Of a stretch of DNA of 64,000 nt, positions 34,674-46,200 are shown one piece after another; position 1 is the first letter of the stretch, and each line of letters opens with the position of its first letter. Location of the stretch: positions 51,503,601-51,567,600 of the forward strand of contig ML681963.1 in NCBI GenBank assembly GCA_007922195.1, in the 5' to 3' direction. This DNA comes from Podocnemis expansa. Taxonomy: Eukaryota; Chordata; Testudines; Podocnemididae. The notes below the pieces were generated by a model. The model saw only the letters and a program-made list of their open reading frames with translations, was not told the origin of the DNA and did not search any database. Position numbers and translations under genes: made by a program.

Positions 34674-35650
34674 TGTGTAACCCTTCTGCCAGGGTGAGCT
34701 CGCAGAACAAGGACCAGATTCTATAGGGGTTTCCAAATAATGTAACACTACCAACCGGCTCTAGCCCCACCCAAATTTCTGGGAAATTATGCACTATTCC
34801 CTGGGCACCCCAAAAGGGTAAGGCTGCCCCCTTGCAAGCACGAGATAAGCACAGTGTACAGAACTTTTAATAGTAATAAAACAGAATGTAAAAAAGCCAA
34901 ATAACAGAAATCAGCATTGATTTAGCAAAATCAGTACAGAGCAAGGTTCCCAACAACCCATACCGTATAACAGAACATACAAGACTTAGTGGCAAAACCC
35001 ACACTGATCTAGGGAATCAGTGCTAATCAGGCTTCAAACGTGATCCCACATATCATAACAGCAAATGTAAACTCTAACAAAATCAGGACTGATCTGGAGA
35101 ATCAGTGCTAACCAGGCTTCCAACCAACCCTAGGGTCTGTAGACAGTGTCTTTCATGCCAGTTGTCCACCAGCACCAACCATTGGTTACTCATTCCATCC
35201 ACTAGCATTATCCCTTGGCTCCACCCACGGTCCACCAGCTCTAGCCACTTGCACTGCCCAGCTCACCTCTGGTGGCTCTCACTATCTACCAGCTCTACCC
35301 AGCAGTCACTCCAGCTGCTGCTGCTTCTCTCTGGTGATTGCAGCTCTTAAACTTCAAGTAGCTACTTCCATTAAAATAACACAGATCTCAAAAGAAGCCC
35401 AGCCCAATCTAGCATTTTAACAGTGGAGCTAGAAGTAAGACAAATGCTTCAAGTATAGCTCCAGAAATAGCTATATAAATCCCTCCCCTTCTTCTTTTTC
35501 CAGGCTGAAACAGCAGTGGCCTGTCTTACAAGTCTCTTTTTAGCTAAGGGTAGCTTTTACCCTTTAACTAAGCCAAACAGATTTGGAACAAGCAGAGAGT
35601 AGCATATCACCAAAGACAGCATGTCATATTTCCCTTCTCTAGAATTACAG
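34674..35650 (-). repeat. Possible solo LTR of an unidentified retroelement
   Basis: The minus strand would start near 35650 and end in GGGTTACA at 34676. A TATATAAAT-like box is at about 35469-35481 on the plus strand (minus ATTTATATAG) and an ATTAAA signal lies at 34871-34866 on the minus strand. Within it are three tandem units of about 87 bp. I find no primer-binding site or partner LTR, so the call is tentative. It could also be an unrelated unique sequence with a tandem array. Confidence 0.3.
34905..35130. repeat. Tandem array, ~87-bp unit, about 2.5 copies
   Basis: 'ctgatctagggaatcagtgc' at 35004 and 'ctgatctggagaatcagtgc' at 35089 start clear repeats, each followed by 'taaYcaggcttcYaac'. 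A weaker unit begins near 34914. Offsets are 85-90 bp. Confidence 0.75.
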
Positions 35651-36540
35651 ATATTGACAGATTTGTGATCAAATAGACTCAAATCCCATTACCCATATTG
35701 CCCTGCACCCATAGTTTGATTATGTTAATCTATTCTTTGTGCTCATGCAAATACTAAACCCATGAAGATTAGTTGCCCCTCCTCAGAAGCTGTTAGGCAC
35801 AGCTTCTAAGCCTGACTTACACATGCATTAGGGAGCATGGTGCACAACTCATCATCAGGGCCAGGAGTTGCCTCGTTGATTGTGACTTATGCGGTCATCC
35901 TGAACTTGCAAAGTGTGTGTGTTCCACACCCTGGCATGGTCTCTCTGCTTCTTTCTCCTGCTAGGGCAGGCTGGCTGAATATGTCTCTAGTGCTTTTCAT
36001 CCCTAGGTCTCAAAATGGTGGTGAACCATAATACCCTGGTTCCCAATGGAAATTAGAACAGCCTCAAGGCTGCTCTGAAGTGGTGGGGTTGGTTTTTGTT
36101 TGTTTGTTTGTTTGTTTTTTCTTGTTTTTTTTTGTTTGTTTGTTTTGTTTTTGGTGTCCCCTGAGAAGCAGAGACCAGCCATAGAGCAGCATGCTCTGGT
36201 TATGCACTGGCCTGCCCTTGACTTGCACCTTTCACCAATGAGTGCCATCAGCCCTGCACTGGATCAGGAAAAGAAAGCTGCCTGCACAGGCACCTTAACA
36301 TAATGCCAAATTAGCTTCTGTGTTTCTCCAATCTACTAAAAAAGAAAAACCTGTGTGTGTCTGTCTTCCAAACCCTTTCCCTGCCCTTTTGGCTGTGTGC
36401 TGTTTAACAGCTGCTGCGTCATGCCCCAGAGGTGGCAGCATTTCAGTAGCACTCTGGCCCAATGCTGCTCCTTGTGGGCTCAGAGGTGTCTGTGACTCAT
36501 AGCAGTTACCTTGATGGCCGCCCCTCCCGGGCCATCACTA
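35651..36540. other. Non-coding with GTTT tract
   Basis: A (GTTT)n/T-rich tract occupies 36093-36152. No gene or element is otherwise seen. Confidence 0.5.
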
Positions 36541-36544
36541 AAGT

Positions 36545-37430
36545 ACATAGAATATGTGAAGTGAACAGATGGCCCCTTCACCTTAACTAGATGGCCCCCT
36601 TGAACTCAACTAGATGGCTGTTACCACCCTGGAAGCCCATTGTTTTGCAGGGCTTGGTGTAGGTGGGCTCTGCCAAACTGCAAGGTCCTGCAGGGCATGA
36701 CTCACATCCCCATTGTTCCCCACATTCCCTGTAATCAGGGAAAGGCGGGAAACAGTCTTTAAAAGCTGAGGTTCTGGGGTGCTCAGGCAGGATGGTTTTC
36801 AACAGCTCGCCTGGCCTGATCAACCAGAAGCTGCCTCCTCCGCTCACGAGTTCCCCCTAGAGCGTATCCACCAGTTAGCCCCAGAGTACAACTGCCCGCC
36901 GATTAGGAGTCTCCTTCTCCCTGTAATGTTGCTGCCAGTGCTGCTAATAGGACTGGTAAGAGCTTGCCCTCTAGTCTCTTTCAAAAGTATTTTATTTCGT
37001 TATTGTTGCTTTGCAGCTGTTTTCCCCAGCTTTACAGGCTTGTGTGTGCCTTCTGCCTTCTCTTTTCTGTTTCTTGGTTTGCCTCTTCAGTTTGTGTCAG
37101 GAGCTTCCGTGTTTGTAATTGCCTGTCGCTACTTTGTACCGCTTAGTGTATTCCCTTATCCTGTATCATTTGTGTTTGTGTTAAAAGTATCTCTGTAAGT
37201 TGTAACATTGTATAAAGTTAATTGATAGCCTTAGAAGTAGCCTTAGAATTACTAAGTTAGATTGTAAGATTGTTGTCCTTAAGCTTCTGATCTTTAGAAT
37301 AATTTCTGTTGATACCTTTGCCCTCCCCTCTGTAACTTCCCCAACTCAAATAAAGCCTTTTCTATTAAAACTTCACTTGTCCCCTCTTTATTTCTCTCAC
37401 CCCCCCCCGACCTTCTCTCTCCGCCGCTTT
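36545..37430 (+). repeat. Possible LTR (5' LTR or solo)
   Basis: The segment runs from 'tgtgaagtgaacagatggcc' through a TTTAAAAG box near 36758 to AATAAA at 37349-37354 and then a pyrimidine-rich stretch ending 'tttttgtggcca'. It is followed by 'ttggtccccaccg', which loosely resembles a tRNA-Gln primer-binding site. A GTAAGA splice-donor-like site is at about 36956. There is no second LTR in the window and no gag or pol frame after it; the 139-codon frame at 36779-37198 is probably chance. The TATA-to-poly(A) distance (~590 bp) is long for an LTR. Confidence 0.35.
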
Positions 37431-38455
37431 TTGTGGCCACTTGGTCCCCACCGCTTTCCCGAAGCCCTTCTGCTCTCCCAGCTGCCGCTCTCCGTGCTTC
37501 CCATTGCCCCAGCCGCCGCTGTTTCACCCCGACAGCCGTCCCGGCTCTCCCACCACCTTTCCGCCACTTCCCGCCGGCTCCCGGTTCGCTGCCACTTTTG
37601 TGCCGCTCCCTGCGGCTACCGCCGCTTCCCGCAGCCGCCCGCCAGCCCTCCCAGTCCTCCGCTGCTGTCTGCGGCACCGGCTTGCCCGGTTCCAGCCCGC
37701 TGCCCACCCCCTTTGCAGCCGCCTGCTGGCGCTACCGGCTCCCCTGCCCGTGGCCGCTTTTCCCCCTTTCCGCACCCCCCTCTCTTTGCAGCCGCTTGCC
37801 TCCCTCTCGACCCTCTGACCTGCTGCTCCCCCGCTTGCTTTCACTAACCCTACCCGCCCCCTTTCCCGCTCTGTCTCCCCCTCCTCTGTTCAGCCCCTCT
37901 TGCTTCCCCGAACACCCACGTGTATCCCAACTCCTTGCGTGCCTCAGTTTCCCTGCCCCAACTCCATCCCGCCATTCCCACTCACCCCCCCACTCGTTTT
38001 CCCTCTCCCCTAAGCCCTTCCCTCTGCCACCGCTCCCTTCACCGCCACTCAGCCCCCCTTCTCAGCCTCTCCCTCAAACCCCGGACCCATTGCTCGACCC
38101 CCATCTCCCCTGCAACTATCCAATCTCCACCTGCTTCCCCTATTGCTCCAAGGCCCCCCCCCGTGCATCCCCATCTCATTGCCCCTGAGCCCGTTCCACT
38201 TGGCTTGCCTCTCCTCCGAGTCTCTCCCAGCCTTTGAACTCCTGCTCCCCCCGTTGTCCGCGCCCCACGCGTGTCCTCCCCTGCCTGTCCCCCTGCCCTG
38301 AGCTCCTCCGTGCATCCCCATCCCACTGTCCCTAGACCCCCCCCACACACACTTACCTCTCTCCTTCTTTGTGTCCCCCAGCCTTTGAACTCCTGCTCCC
38401 CACCTGCTTCCACCTTTTTCTGACACACCCACATGCTAATTCTGTGCTGTACCCC
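37378..38455 (+). repeat. Extremely pyrimidine-rich tract
   Basis: About 1.1 kb is almost free of G and A on the plus strand except as CpG and short words, so long open frames appear on both strands (up to 251 codons) without any domain. The first 450 bp are CpG-rich. Two diverged units of about 150 bp lie at roughly 38150-38302 and 38303-38450: 'gtgcatccccatct' recurs at 38163 and 38312, and 'agcctttgaactcctgctcc' at 38226 and 38379. It may be the leader of the possible LTR element or a separate low-complexity expansion. Confidence 0.7.
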
Positions 38456-39244
38456 CTTTTTCTTATAGGGTATTAAAGTACCTTTTAGGTTATAGTGAGT
38501 AGGGCTATAGTGTTAGTAGGTTAGTTGAAGAACCCCATTGTTCCCCAACCTGCCCCCACTCCTGAAAGTTAGGTACCCCCCAACACTTTACAGAAACCAC
38601 TGTGACAAACACGACATACACAGACCACTGCTCACCTTACCCTATGCTCATTTTAATAACATGTACCCCGAATCCACCCCATACCCCACGGGTGCAGTCA
38701 TTGCCCCCCAAGATCCTCAAATCTCTGAACCTGCTGGCAGGGTCAAGAGAAACCTCAGAATTACCCCCATCAGCTCAGAACAATGATCCATTTAACTGGG
38801 ATCCAGTTTGTTAAGCAGTAAATACCAGATGCTTCCAGCCTCCATAAAAGACAATCATGCAATAACTTGTCCTAGGTCTACTTCATAATCCCTGGCCCTA
38901 AGAGTTTGCCTTATAACCTGAAGCATGGGAGTTTACATTCCTTATACATTTTTATTTGAGGCAGCACAAATGTGGGTGATATTATTAATATAAATGCCCC
39001 TTTTTCTTGGGAGCTTGCTAAACACCTGGACTTCGTGCTGTTTTGCGACAGGGAGTTCCATAGTCTAATGAAGCATTGTGAGGAAATACAGGTAACACTA
39101 CAAGAGCAGAAGGGAACTCTGAGATGTTCAATTCTGAATTCCCTTTGGCTTTGGAAAGACAAGAGCTCTGAGCTGCTGCAGAGAAGTTGAAGGAAAAAAA
39201 CCGGTAGCAGAAGCAGGACAAGAATGAATGAGAATGATGATCAG
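38456..39244. other. Non-coding; CR1-like words at 38960-39190
   Basis: 'gggagttccatagtctaatg' resembles the 'ggagttccacaggttaa' segment of turtle CR1 3' regions. The short frames at 38538-38814 have no domain. Confidence 0.4.
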
Positions 39245-39425
39245 TTCTTTGACTAATAATACTGTGCACTTTTCATCCACAGATCTCAAAGCCCTTTAGA
39301 AAGGAGGTCAGTCTCGTTATCCTTGTATTACAAGGGGGGAACTGAGGCACAGAGTATGGCACTGACTTCCCCAAGATCCTCCAGAAAACAAGGGGCAGAG
39401 TAAAGGAATAGAATCTGGGTTCCAT
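39245..39425 (-). repeat. MIR/CORE-SINE fragment
   Basis: 'agatctcaaagccctttaga', 'gggggaactgaggcacagag' and 'gacttccccaagatcctcca' are in reverse MIR order. Confidence 0.7.
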
Positions 39426-40480
39426 GGGTCTCAGAGCTCAATGCTAGTGGGAAGTCTGTGGTCTCATTTACTAATGGGATGTGGGAACACGGGTGAGTGG
39501 GGAGGGGATGGACAGAATCTTTCCCAAAAGACTAAATTGCAGCTGAATGTACCTGAACTTTGAGCCAGGAACCAAACCTGGATCCAAGCCTGGTGGCTCA
39601 GTCGGGCCCATCCATGGACTGCATTATATCATGGACTCTATCTCCCAGCAGTGAGGTGGAGACTTTCCTCCCATTGGTGGCAGCTTCTGAATGATGAAGC
39701 CACCCTTATCTCTGTGAAACAAAACTCCTGTCTTTCCTGTTATCATGGCAGGGCCCCTGAATATGTAATTTACTCATAGGGCTGTGATTATAGACACTCC
39801 ATTTTTCTTAACTTCCCAGGGCTATACTGAACACCTCCTCTTAGACAAGACTAAGAGAAGTGACATTTTGAGTTGGGAACTACTCAGGGAATTGGCGTGT
39901 TGGGTGGATCAAGTGTGTGTGTGTTGGGGGGGGGTCTGCTCCCTCTGCAGTCAATGGAGGCCTCTTATTGACTTTAACAGGAGCCAGATCCACCACCAGA
40001 TTGGTACTGAGTGAATGTTCTTGTGACTGATGTCAGTATGGCAGCTTGTTATAATTTACGCATTGGTGAGGCGCTGGGAGACGGGATCGCTAGCCAGTTC
40101 CCAGTTAACAAATGGCTCCATCCCCCAAAATCTCACTTCTAAGGGTGGGGGTCATCAAAGGAATCTTTGGAGAGCAAATTTGCCTTTTGCTCCTACGGAT
40201 GATTCCTCAAGAACATCTGAGGAAGGAGCACCTGGGAGAAGACTCTTCCTTGCTGTACCTGGGCTGTGGTTTGCCAAAGGTCTTGGGTCCCCAGGAGCCA
40301 TCAGTTTGGCATCCATGGTAGAAAAACAGTGAAGGGCAACCCCAAGGCTAAAATTATTCTCTCCTCTGGTCCAGTTAGCAACCTGAGTGCAGGCAAAACT
40401 CCCAGTGAGGGCAGGGCCTTTCTGCCTGCAGAGTGAGAAAACTTACTGTTTGCACAGGGCTTTTCAATCACAGACCACAA
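39426..40480. other. No gene recognised
   Basis: A G run sits at about 39928-39937. 'attgactttaacaggagcca' at 39967 is part of the old 'gacttcaatgg' retroposon family. No domain-bearing frame. Confidence 0.4.
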
Positions 40481-40640
40481 GATATGTCCCCATGGTGAAG
40501 CACTGCTATCCCCATTTTACAGAGAGGAAAACTGAGGTACTGGGTTTGTATCTACCTAACCTCAAGCAAGACATAGCCAAGCTCATATGTGTCAGTGACA
40601 GAGTCAGGAGTAAGAACCTGTAAAGAGTTCCTATGAATCC
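40481..40640 (-). repeat. MIR/CORE-SINE fragment
   Basis: 'ctatccccattttacagaga', 'ggaaaactgaggtactgggt' and 'tgtcagtgacagagtcagga' follow the reverse MIR order. Confidence 0.7.
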
Positions 40641-41372
40641 TAATATATGGTCTGTAGGTACTATGGTCCTATTGAAGAACCAGGTGGGGTGAGTGGGCAC
40701 AAGCCCACTCACTTCTAAAACCCCTCCCCCAGCCTAAGGGGAGCTGGCACTAGACAGTTCTTCAGCTGATTACAGGGGACAGCTAAAGAAATAACAGGGA
40801 TGGGTGTGAGGGTCACAGGTTCAAAACTAGGGCTTCAGAAGGGGACACTGAGCAGAGAACCCTGGACAGCGCCCACTGCCCCCAGACTGTAGGTACTATG
40901 GTGGTAGGCAGGTAGAAATGCCTAGTAGTTAGTCAGATAAGGGTGTTGGGGGAGCCAGACAAAAACTGGAGCAGTGCCATAACTGAACCATAGTTTAGAC
41001 TGGGTTAACATTTCTGGTGAGAGCTAATTTTTGTTTTAAATTCTCTAAAATCCGCTGGTAGGGGCAGATTATTAGGGCGGGAAGTGGCAGGGCAAAGGCC
41101 CCGGGAGAGAGTTGATGGCAAAAAAATGGGGTCACTTCTTCCCAAAGAAGGACGTAGATGACAGAGAGCCACAGCATTGGATTAAGAGACAGAGCCCCCA
41201 GCTGCAATTGATCCGCTCTCAGGTTTAACAGGGTCCAGTATCTGCTTTGTCCAGTCATCTGCCTTTAGCTAATTACTGGGGGTTGGACATGAATTGACAG
41301 GCAGCCTTCTTGGCCACTACTGCCACCCACTCTCTCAAGGCCCGAGTAGCATTTTCTCCCTGGTTCTAAAGG
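40641..41372. other. No gene recognised
   Basis: Non-coding sequence; the phrase 'gactgtaggtactatggt' occurs twice in similar form (about 40653 and 40886) without further repeat structure. Confidence 0.4.
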
Positions 41373-41640
41373 GGTAGCTGTGTTCGTCTAGTTCAGTAAA
41401 ACAAGCAAGAAGTCCTGTGGCACTTAAAGACTAACTAATTTATTTATTTAAAGATCCTTTGTGGGAGAAAATCCCACTTTGTCAGATGCTTTGCGAACAG
41501 AACTTACAGAACAGGAGGAAAATTTTGCTCCCGTTTTGTAAGCTCCCCCATCTTCAAGTTGGATTTTCTCCCACGAACGCTCATGCGATAAATAAATTTT
41601 AGTCTTCAAGTGCCACAGGACTCCTTGCTTATTTTTTCTC
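41373..41640. repeat. Palindromic repeat family, fullest copy
   Basis: The left end 'ggggtagctgtgttcgtcta', then 'aagtcctgtggcacttaaag', is followed by a centre with 'aaaatcccactttgtcagat' and a right arm 'gataaataaattttagtctt', 'caagtgccacaggactcctt'. The right outer end (equivalent to 'agactaacacagctaccc' at 6003-6027) is missing, so the copy lacks one tip. A small inner hairpin, 'aaaattttgctcccgttttg', marks the centre. Confidence 0.75.
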
Positions 41641-42105
41641 CTAGTGTTAGGAGAATGAAATAAATTTTTGTGCGGAATGGAAGCATTTACTTCAGCAGCA
41701 GAAAAAGAACACTGGTTAGAGCGTGTGAGTAGCCCTGTGGTGGCATAAATATTTATACACTGTATATTACCCTGCTGTCATTCAGCTGCAATTGCCGAAA
41801 GCGTATGCGTGTCAGCACTTCCAGGGGGCTCATTGCCAGGGTTTATAGCTTAGCTGTAAAAATAACACGCAGAAAAAGAGCCACTTAGGGCCTTTAGTTT
41901 GTGTTGGTAACGCTCTGTGGCTACAAGGTGCTTGGAGCAGAGGATGTTGCTGGGCATCCAGTTCTAGCGCTTAGATGGCCTTTGGAGCAGGTTTGGCCTT
42001 GATGCTGTTGGTCCTGATTTTGCAGGGCTGAGCTGGGAAGCAGTTGCTGTGTTCCACCCCAGAACTGGCTGCATTTCAGATAAGTTTTTTAAGGGTTCAG
42101 CACTC
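41641..42105. other. Unique non-coding sequence
   Basis: No repeat signature. The balanced composition and lack of decay marks make 41640-41940 a candidate for conserved non-coding DNA; this is only a guess without alignment. Confidence 0.3.
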
Positions 42106-42110
42106 ATCAA

Positions 42111-42313
42111 TGTAATGATCTTGAGGGTTCATTAAAGACCATACTACTGAATGAGTGAGGAATAGAACTTTAATCATACAGACACGTATCCAGCTATGTA
42201 CCTGGGAGCATCCATGTTAGATCTTCTCTAGGCATGTCTCCCAATTCACACAAAACTGGCCCATGCTAGGGAGTATCTCTAAATTCACAGCCTTCTACAA
42301 GTATATCACTACA
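42111..42313 (-). repeat. LTR (3' LTR in element orientation)
   Basis: Runs from TGTAATGATC to CACTACA on the plus strand. On the minus strand it follows the polypurine tract. It differs from its partner at scattered positions, implying some age since insertion. Confidence 0.88.
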
Positions 42314-42330
42314 TCCTCCCCCACCCAAGG
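42314..42330 (-). other. Polypurine tract
   Basis: Minus-strand GGGTGGGGGAGGA lies immediately next to the LTR, the standard place for plus-strand DNA priming in LTR retroelements. Confidence 0.75.
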
Positions 42331-42525
42331 AAAACAAGTAAACATTTAGATACATATAAAAGCTAGCTAATGATGCATGCACTAACATATAACAGCACAA
42401 AACAGCTATCTAAAAAACATGCGGAAGAACAGTCCATAAATTCAGGATCTGAACTACCTAGTGAGGAGAAGTTACTAGCACATCACTCTTAAGTGAGTCT
42501 TTACCACCCACTTCCCTCACATATC

Positions 42526-42910
42526 CTAGCAAGTTTTTATGAGTCTTTCTGGAAGTTTGATGACTCGCCTAGATTTTCTCAGTGCTGGTTTGCTGTTCAG
42601 GTCTGAGTTGTCTTGTTTCCTGACAGTTTTATTACCATGCGTTGAAGATATTGGATCAGTCAGGGAAGGCCTGCCAGAATCGACTTTAACTGCCACAGTG
42701 TTTGAACTCTCTGAAATAAGTCATAGATCCCGTCAATTACGTCAAAATGGGTTCCCTTGGTCTGTCTGGACACATAAGACTGTGGATGCAGCTATTTTTT
42801 AATAGTACCTTTTTGGCCCCAAGTATTAGAGGAGTGATTCCTCAGGCACACTTTATCGCCTGGGTTAAGGGGTGGAGGATCATGAGCCCTTCTGTTAAAA
42901 TAATATTTTT
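42526..42910 (-). pseudogene. C-terminal remnant of gypsy-type pol (integrase end)
   Basis: The minus strand around 42905-42792 encodes a peptide with 'YYFNRRAHDPPPLNPGDKV' followed by a W and a basic tail, which matches the chromatin-proximal C-terminal part of gypsy integrases ('Y-[ND]-R-x-A-x-x-LPPL-x-PGD-x-V'). A stop follows at 42794-42792. A second piece near 42585-42526 reads 'KSRRVIKLPERLI', like the 'RSGRxxKPPERL' end of these polyproteins, then stops at 42528-42526. Gag, protease, reverse transcriptase and the integrase catalytic core are absent. Confidence 0.7.
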
Positions 42911-43051
42911 GCTTCCACTTCTGAATTTTTTTTTTTTTAGTTTCCAAATGGTAACATTGTTCTGAGATTGCTGCATGTTATTAGTAATAGGTAAATTAGG
43001 TCTAATTTTTTTTTTTTAATCAACAGCTGAGCTGGAGAAAAGCCATTTTCA

Positions 43052-43069
43052 GGGGCATATCTGACACCA
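43052..43069 (-). other. Primer-binding site
   Basis: Minus-strand TGGTGTCAGATATGCCCC begins at the base next to the LTR. TGGTGTCAG-type sites occur in vertebrate Ty3/gypsy-like elements and resemble initiator-Met tRNA complements (TGGTATCAG). Confidence 0.7.
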
Positions 43070-43273
43070 TGAAATGAACTTGAGGATTAATTAAAGACCA
43101 TACTACTGAATGAGTGAGGAATAAAACTTTAATCACACAGACACCTATCCAGGTATGTACCTGGGAGCAGCCATGCTAGATCTTCTCTAGGGCACGTCTC
43201 CCAATTCACACAACACTGGCCCGTGCCAGGAAGTGTCTCTAAATTCGCAACCTTCTACAAGCATATCACTACG
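43070..43273 (-). repeat. LTR (5' LTR in element orientation)
   Basis: Runs from TGAAATGAAC to CACTACG on the plus strand; the final CA has become CG. It is followed by the ATCAA duplication. Confidence 0.88.
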
Positions 43274-43278
43274 ATCAA

Positions 43279-46200
43279 CACCTGACCTTGGAAAGAGCTC
43301 TGGTTCCAAGGATGACCCTTGCAGCCAGGTCTTTGGAATCAACTCAGCTCTTGAATTGTACCCAACACTGATCTCTCCTGAGAAGCCGGTCTCCTTCCAT
43401 CAGTGCCTCCAGAGGACTGGGGCATGTTCTCCTTATGCACTGCTTCCCCTCTCACACACTGTGTCATGCTAGGATGTCTCCCTTCTCTCCCGCCACTCTG
43501 TGCTAATAAGCCCCCTCATTTCCTCCAGCAGAGTGACTGGAGTCAGGTGGAAAAATCTGTTCCCTGTTCCTTGGAAATTTTTGAGTTTTCAAAATTTTCC
43601 CCCCTTCTGAATTGCGATGAAAATTTAAAAAAAAAATAATAATAAAGAGGTCAACCAGAAATCCTCCCCCTTCCCACCCCTCAGATCTGGCCAGGTCAGT
43701 CCAAACATTTCCTTTCATTTCAGTCTTTTTTCATTTGTTTTGAAGACAATTGGCTTAAATTTCAAAACAAAAAGTTGTTTTGCACTAGAAACTGAGAATT
43801 TGTCCTTTGTGAATGTCAGAAGGGGAGCTGGATCTTTTCTTTCCACCAATTTTTTTTGAGCTGAGAAATTTGTTCCTGTGAAAAGTATCGATGTTGTTGA
43901 ATTGGCCTTTTCAGGCCTCCCCCCGACCCACTCCCCCAAAGTGCTGTCAGAAAAACCCCAGAAAGTCCTAGTGATGCAAGGTGGGGATGGGAATGGTGCT
44001 GAGCTAATTCCTCCATCCTTTTGAGAACATCACTGCCTTTTCACTGGCCTCTGTTTTGTTTCCAAGCTGCTACTTTTTCCTGCCAATCCAGTCTCCTCTC
44101 ATTTATGGTGTGCAAGTCAGGAAGCGGGTTGTATCTCATGGGAAGATATCTTGCACATGCTAAAGCTGCATTGGCACCTTGATGATACAATTGTATTGCT
44201 GCCAGGTGCCGCAACTGCCCTGGGCTCAGTGTGCTGGCTGCCTATTGAGTTCTGTATTGATTTGAAGTTGACAGTGCTGCCTTATAAAGCCCTTGGGCCA
44301 AAGTTGCCATAGCAACATGGACTTTGGTGGCGCTATGAGGATTTAAGCCAGCTGAGGATCTGGCCCTAGGCCCTGGCTATATTCAAGAGCTCTTTGCATA
44401 TCTGTGTTCTTGTGCCACCTGTGTGTTACCTTCTTCTGTGTACATTCTCAGGCTGAGGGGCTTTGCCTTAACATTAAAAGAACAACTAAGCAAAACAAAA
44501 CCTCAAGGCAACTCCTCCAGGGGAGAGCACAGTGTATGTGTCTCACCTGCACAGTCTGCACCAGGCGGCCAGGCTTTGCAGACAATGGAATCCTGTGAGA
44601 TTTAAAGATGCAAGGCACAAAAAAGAGTCAGAATAGTTCTGGCTGGAATTTCCAGAGAAGCCTAATGTATTTAAATCCCCTAAGCTCAGTCATTTGAAAA
44701 TCCAAGCCATTGTATGTAGCATACAGAAGTCCAATCACTTTGCCTTAGATCAGTGGACAGCTGGGTCTATTCTGATGCCCCTTAACCCCCATTGAGCTGG
44801 GCTGCACAGAGGTTTTTGGGAGCCTGCGGCAAAGTCTGAAACAGAGCACCTTTATCCTTCCAAAATAATTACCAGTGGGGGGAAGCTATGGTGTGTGCGT
44901 GTTGGAGAATGAGCCCACTCCACAGCAGGAATTCCTGTTTCCTAGAGCTGCGCTCAGGTCCCTGCCCTGGGCATTGCAAACCAGTGCATGGGTTCCCAGG
45001 GCCATTCAGCTTTGGCCTGGCTGTCAGTCTGTCATGATGAAGGAGTGGCTGGGTCTAATTTGAGTGGTGGTGTGACCCGGGGCAGCAAGTTGCAAGGCAG
45101 CTTGATTTGGGGACCGTCTCAAAAAGGGGACCAGTGGTAAAATGCATCCCCCCCCACCCGAACGGGTGGTCCTGCCCTTGACATCATTGCCTCTCTCTCC
45201 CCTCTAATCAGAACCCTCCTCTACCAGTCTGTCCAGTCCAAAGGTGCTTTATGGCATGTCAGTTGCCTTGTGCAGACACTTCCCTTTCCTCTTGTGTGCA
45301 TGGAGCTGTTGCTGGCTTGTAATTGGAGTGGTATTTTTACTGTGGTGTCATATTTTACTGCAACTATTCTTTGCTGGGGCCAGCTTAGAACAAGAATGGT
45401 TATTACTGGCTTTTCCATCTTAAAAGATCTCAGAAATTTCTATCTAATCCATAGGATGTATGTCTGTATCTCTGTCCTCCTACAGAGCCCACTGTCTCTC
45501 CACTTAATTCTCCATCCAGTCCACAGGAGCTTGCTAGGTACAGTCCATACCTAACTCATGTGTACAAACATGCACACAGAAAAATTACCGCTGACCTGCA
45601 GCCACCGCTGACGGGAAACAAGACAGTGGTCCTGGCATGCAGTAAAGTCAGAGAGTAGTACAAGAGGGAGTGATGGGCTTGTCTGACTGAAGCTACCAGG
45701 GCAATGTAGGGGGAGAAGAAATTAGAATGTGACAAGCCAAGACACAGGGTTGCATCTGGCTGTGACAATGGCACTAGGAGCCATGAGAGAGAGTGTGAAT
45801 GCAGGGCAGGGCTGGGTGGTGGGGAAGGGGGCTAATGGATAAACCTCCCCAGGATGGCTGCAAATGTCCATGTTCTTTCCATCAGTCCCTGGCCTCAGCT
45901 ACCCTTTGCACAAATCCCATCCATCTCTCTTCCCTCTGTGCCTGCCTCTCCTCCTGGAGGCAGCAGCAAAAGAGACTCAGAAAGCCAGGCAGTCCAAGCA
46001 GAAGGAATAGGGAAGTGAAATAGATGATGTCAGTTACCCCCTGCACCTCCTGTCACCTGTAAAGCCATTCAGGGTTATTAATGAAAGCAAAAAAGACATC
46101 AGCTGGCACTGGGATCTGGGAGTGATGCCTCGTCAGGGAGCAGAGGAACCAGCATGATTAAAGAGCAGGGGAGAATGGGAGTGATGTGGATTAAAGCTTT

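Larger units (their letters stand above)
42111..43273 (-). mobile_element. Short Ty3/gypsy-type LTR element, internally deleted
   Basis: Two direct repeats of about 203 bp (42111-42313 and 43070-43273) are roughly 90% alike, and both begin TG (plus strand). The 5-bp target duplication ATCAA is exact (42106-42110 and 43274-43278). On the minus strand the primer-binding site TGGTGTCAGATA directly follows one LTR and a polypurine tract GGGTGGGGGAGGA directly precedes the other, which fixes the orientation. The 756-bp interior keeps only the last part of pol, so the copy depended on proteins from intact relatives. Such elements resemble TRIMs in design. Confidence 0.88.

Noticed and set aside
36779..37198. 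139-codon frame with hydrophobic segments, possible membrane protein
   Set aside because: The T-rich codons give Phe/Leu/Val runs by composition; no family resemblance, and a splice-donor-like site and poly(A) signal in the same stretch fit non-coding DNA better.
37433..38188. 251-codon Ser/Pro/Leu-rich frame
   Set aside because: The pyrimidine-rich tract keeps several frames open on both strands; the peptide is pure low complexity.
36545..38800. Complete endogenous retrovirus
   Set aside because: There is no second LTR, no gag, pol or env frame, and the primer-binding site is weak; only a possible LTR is reported.
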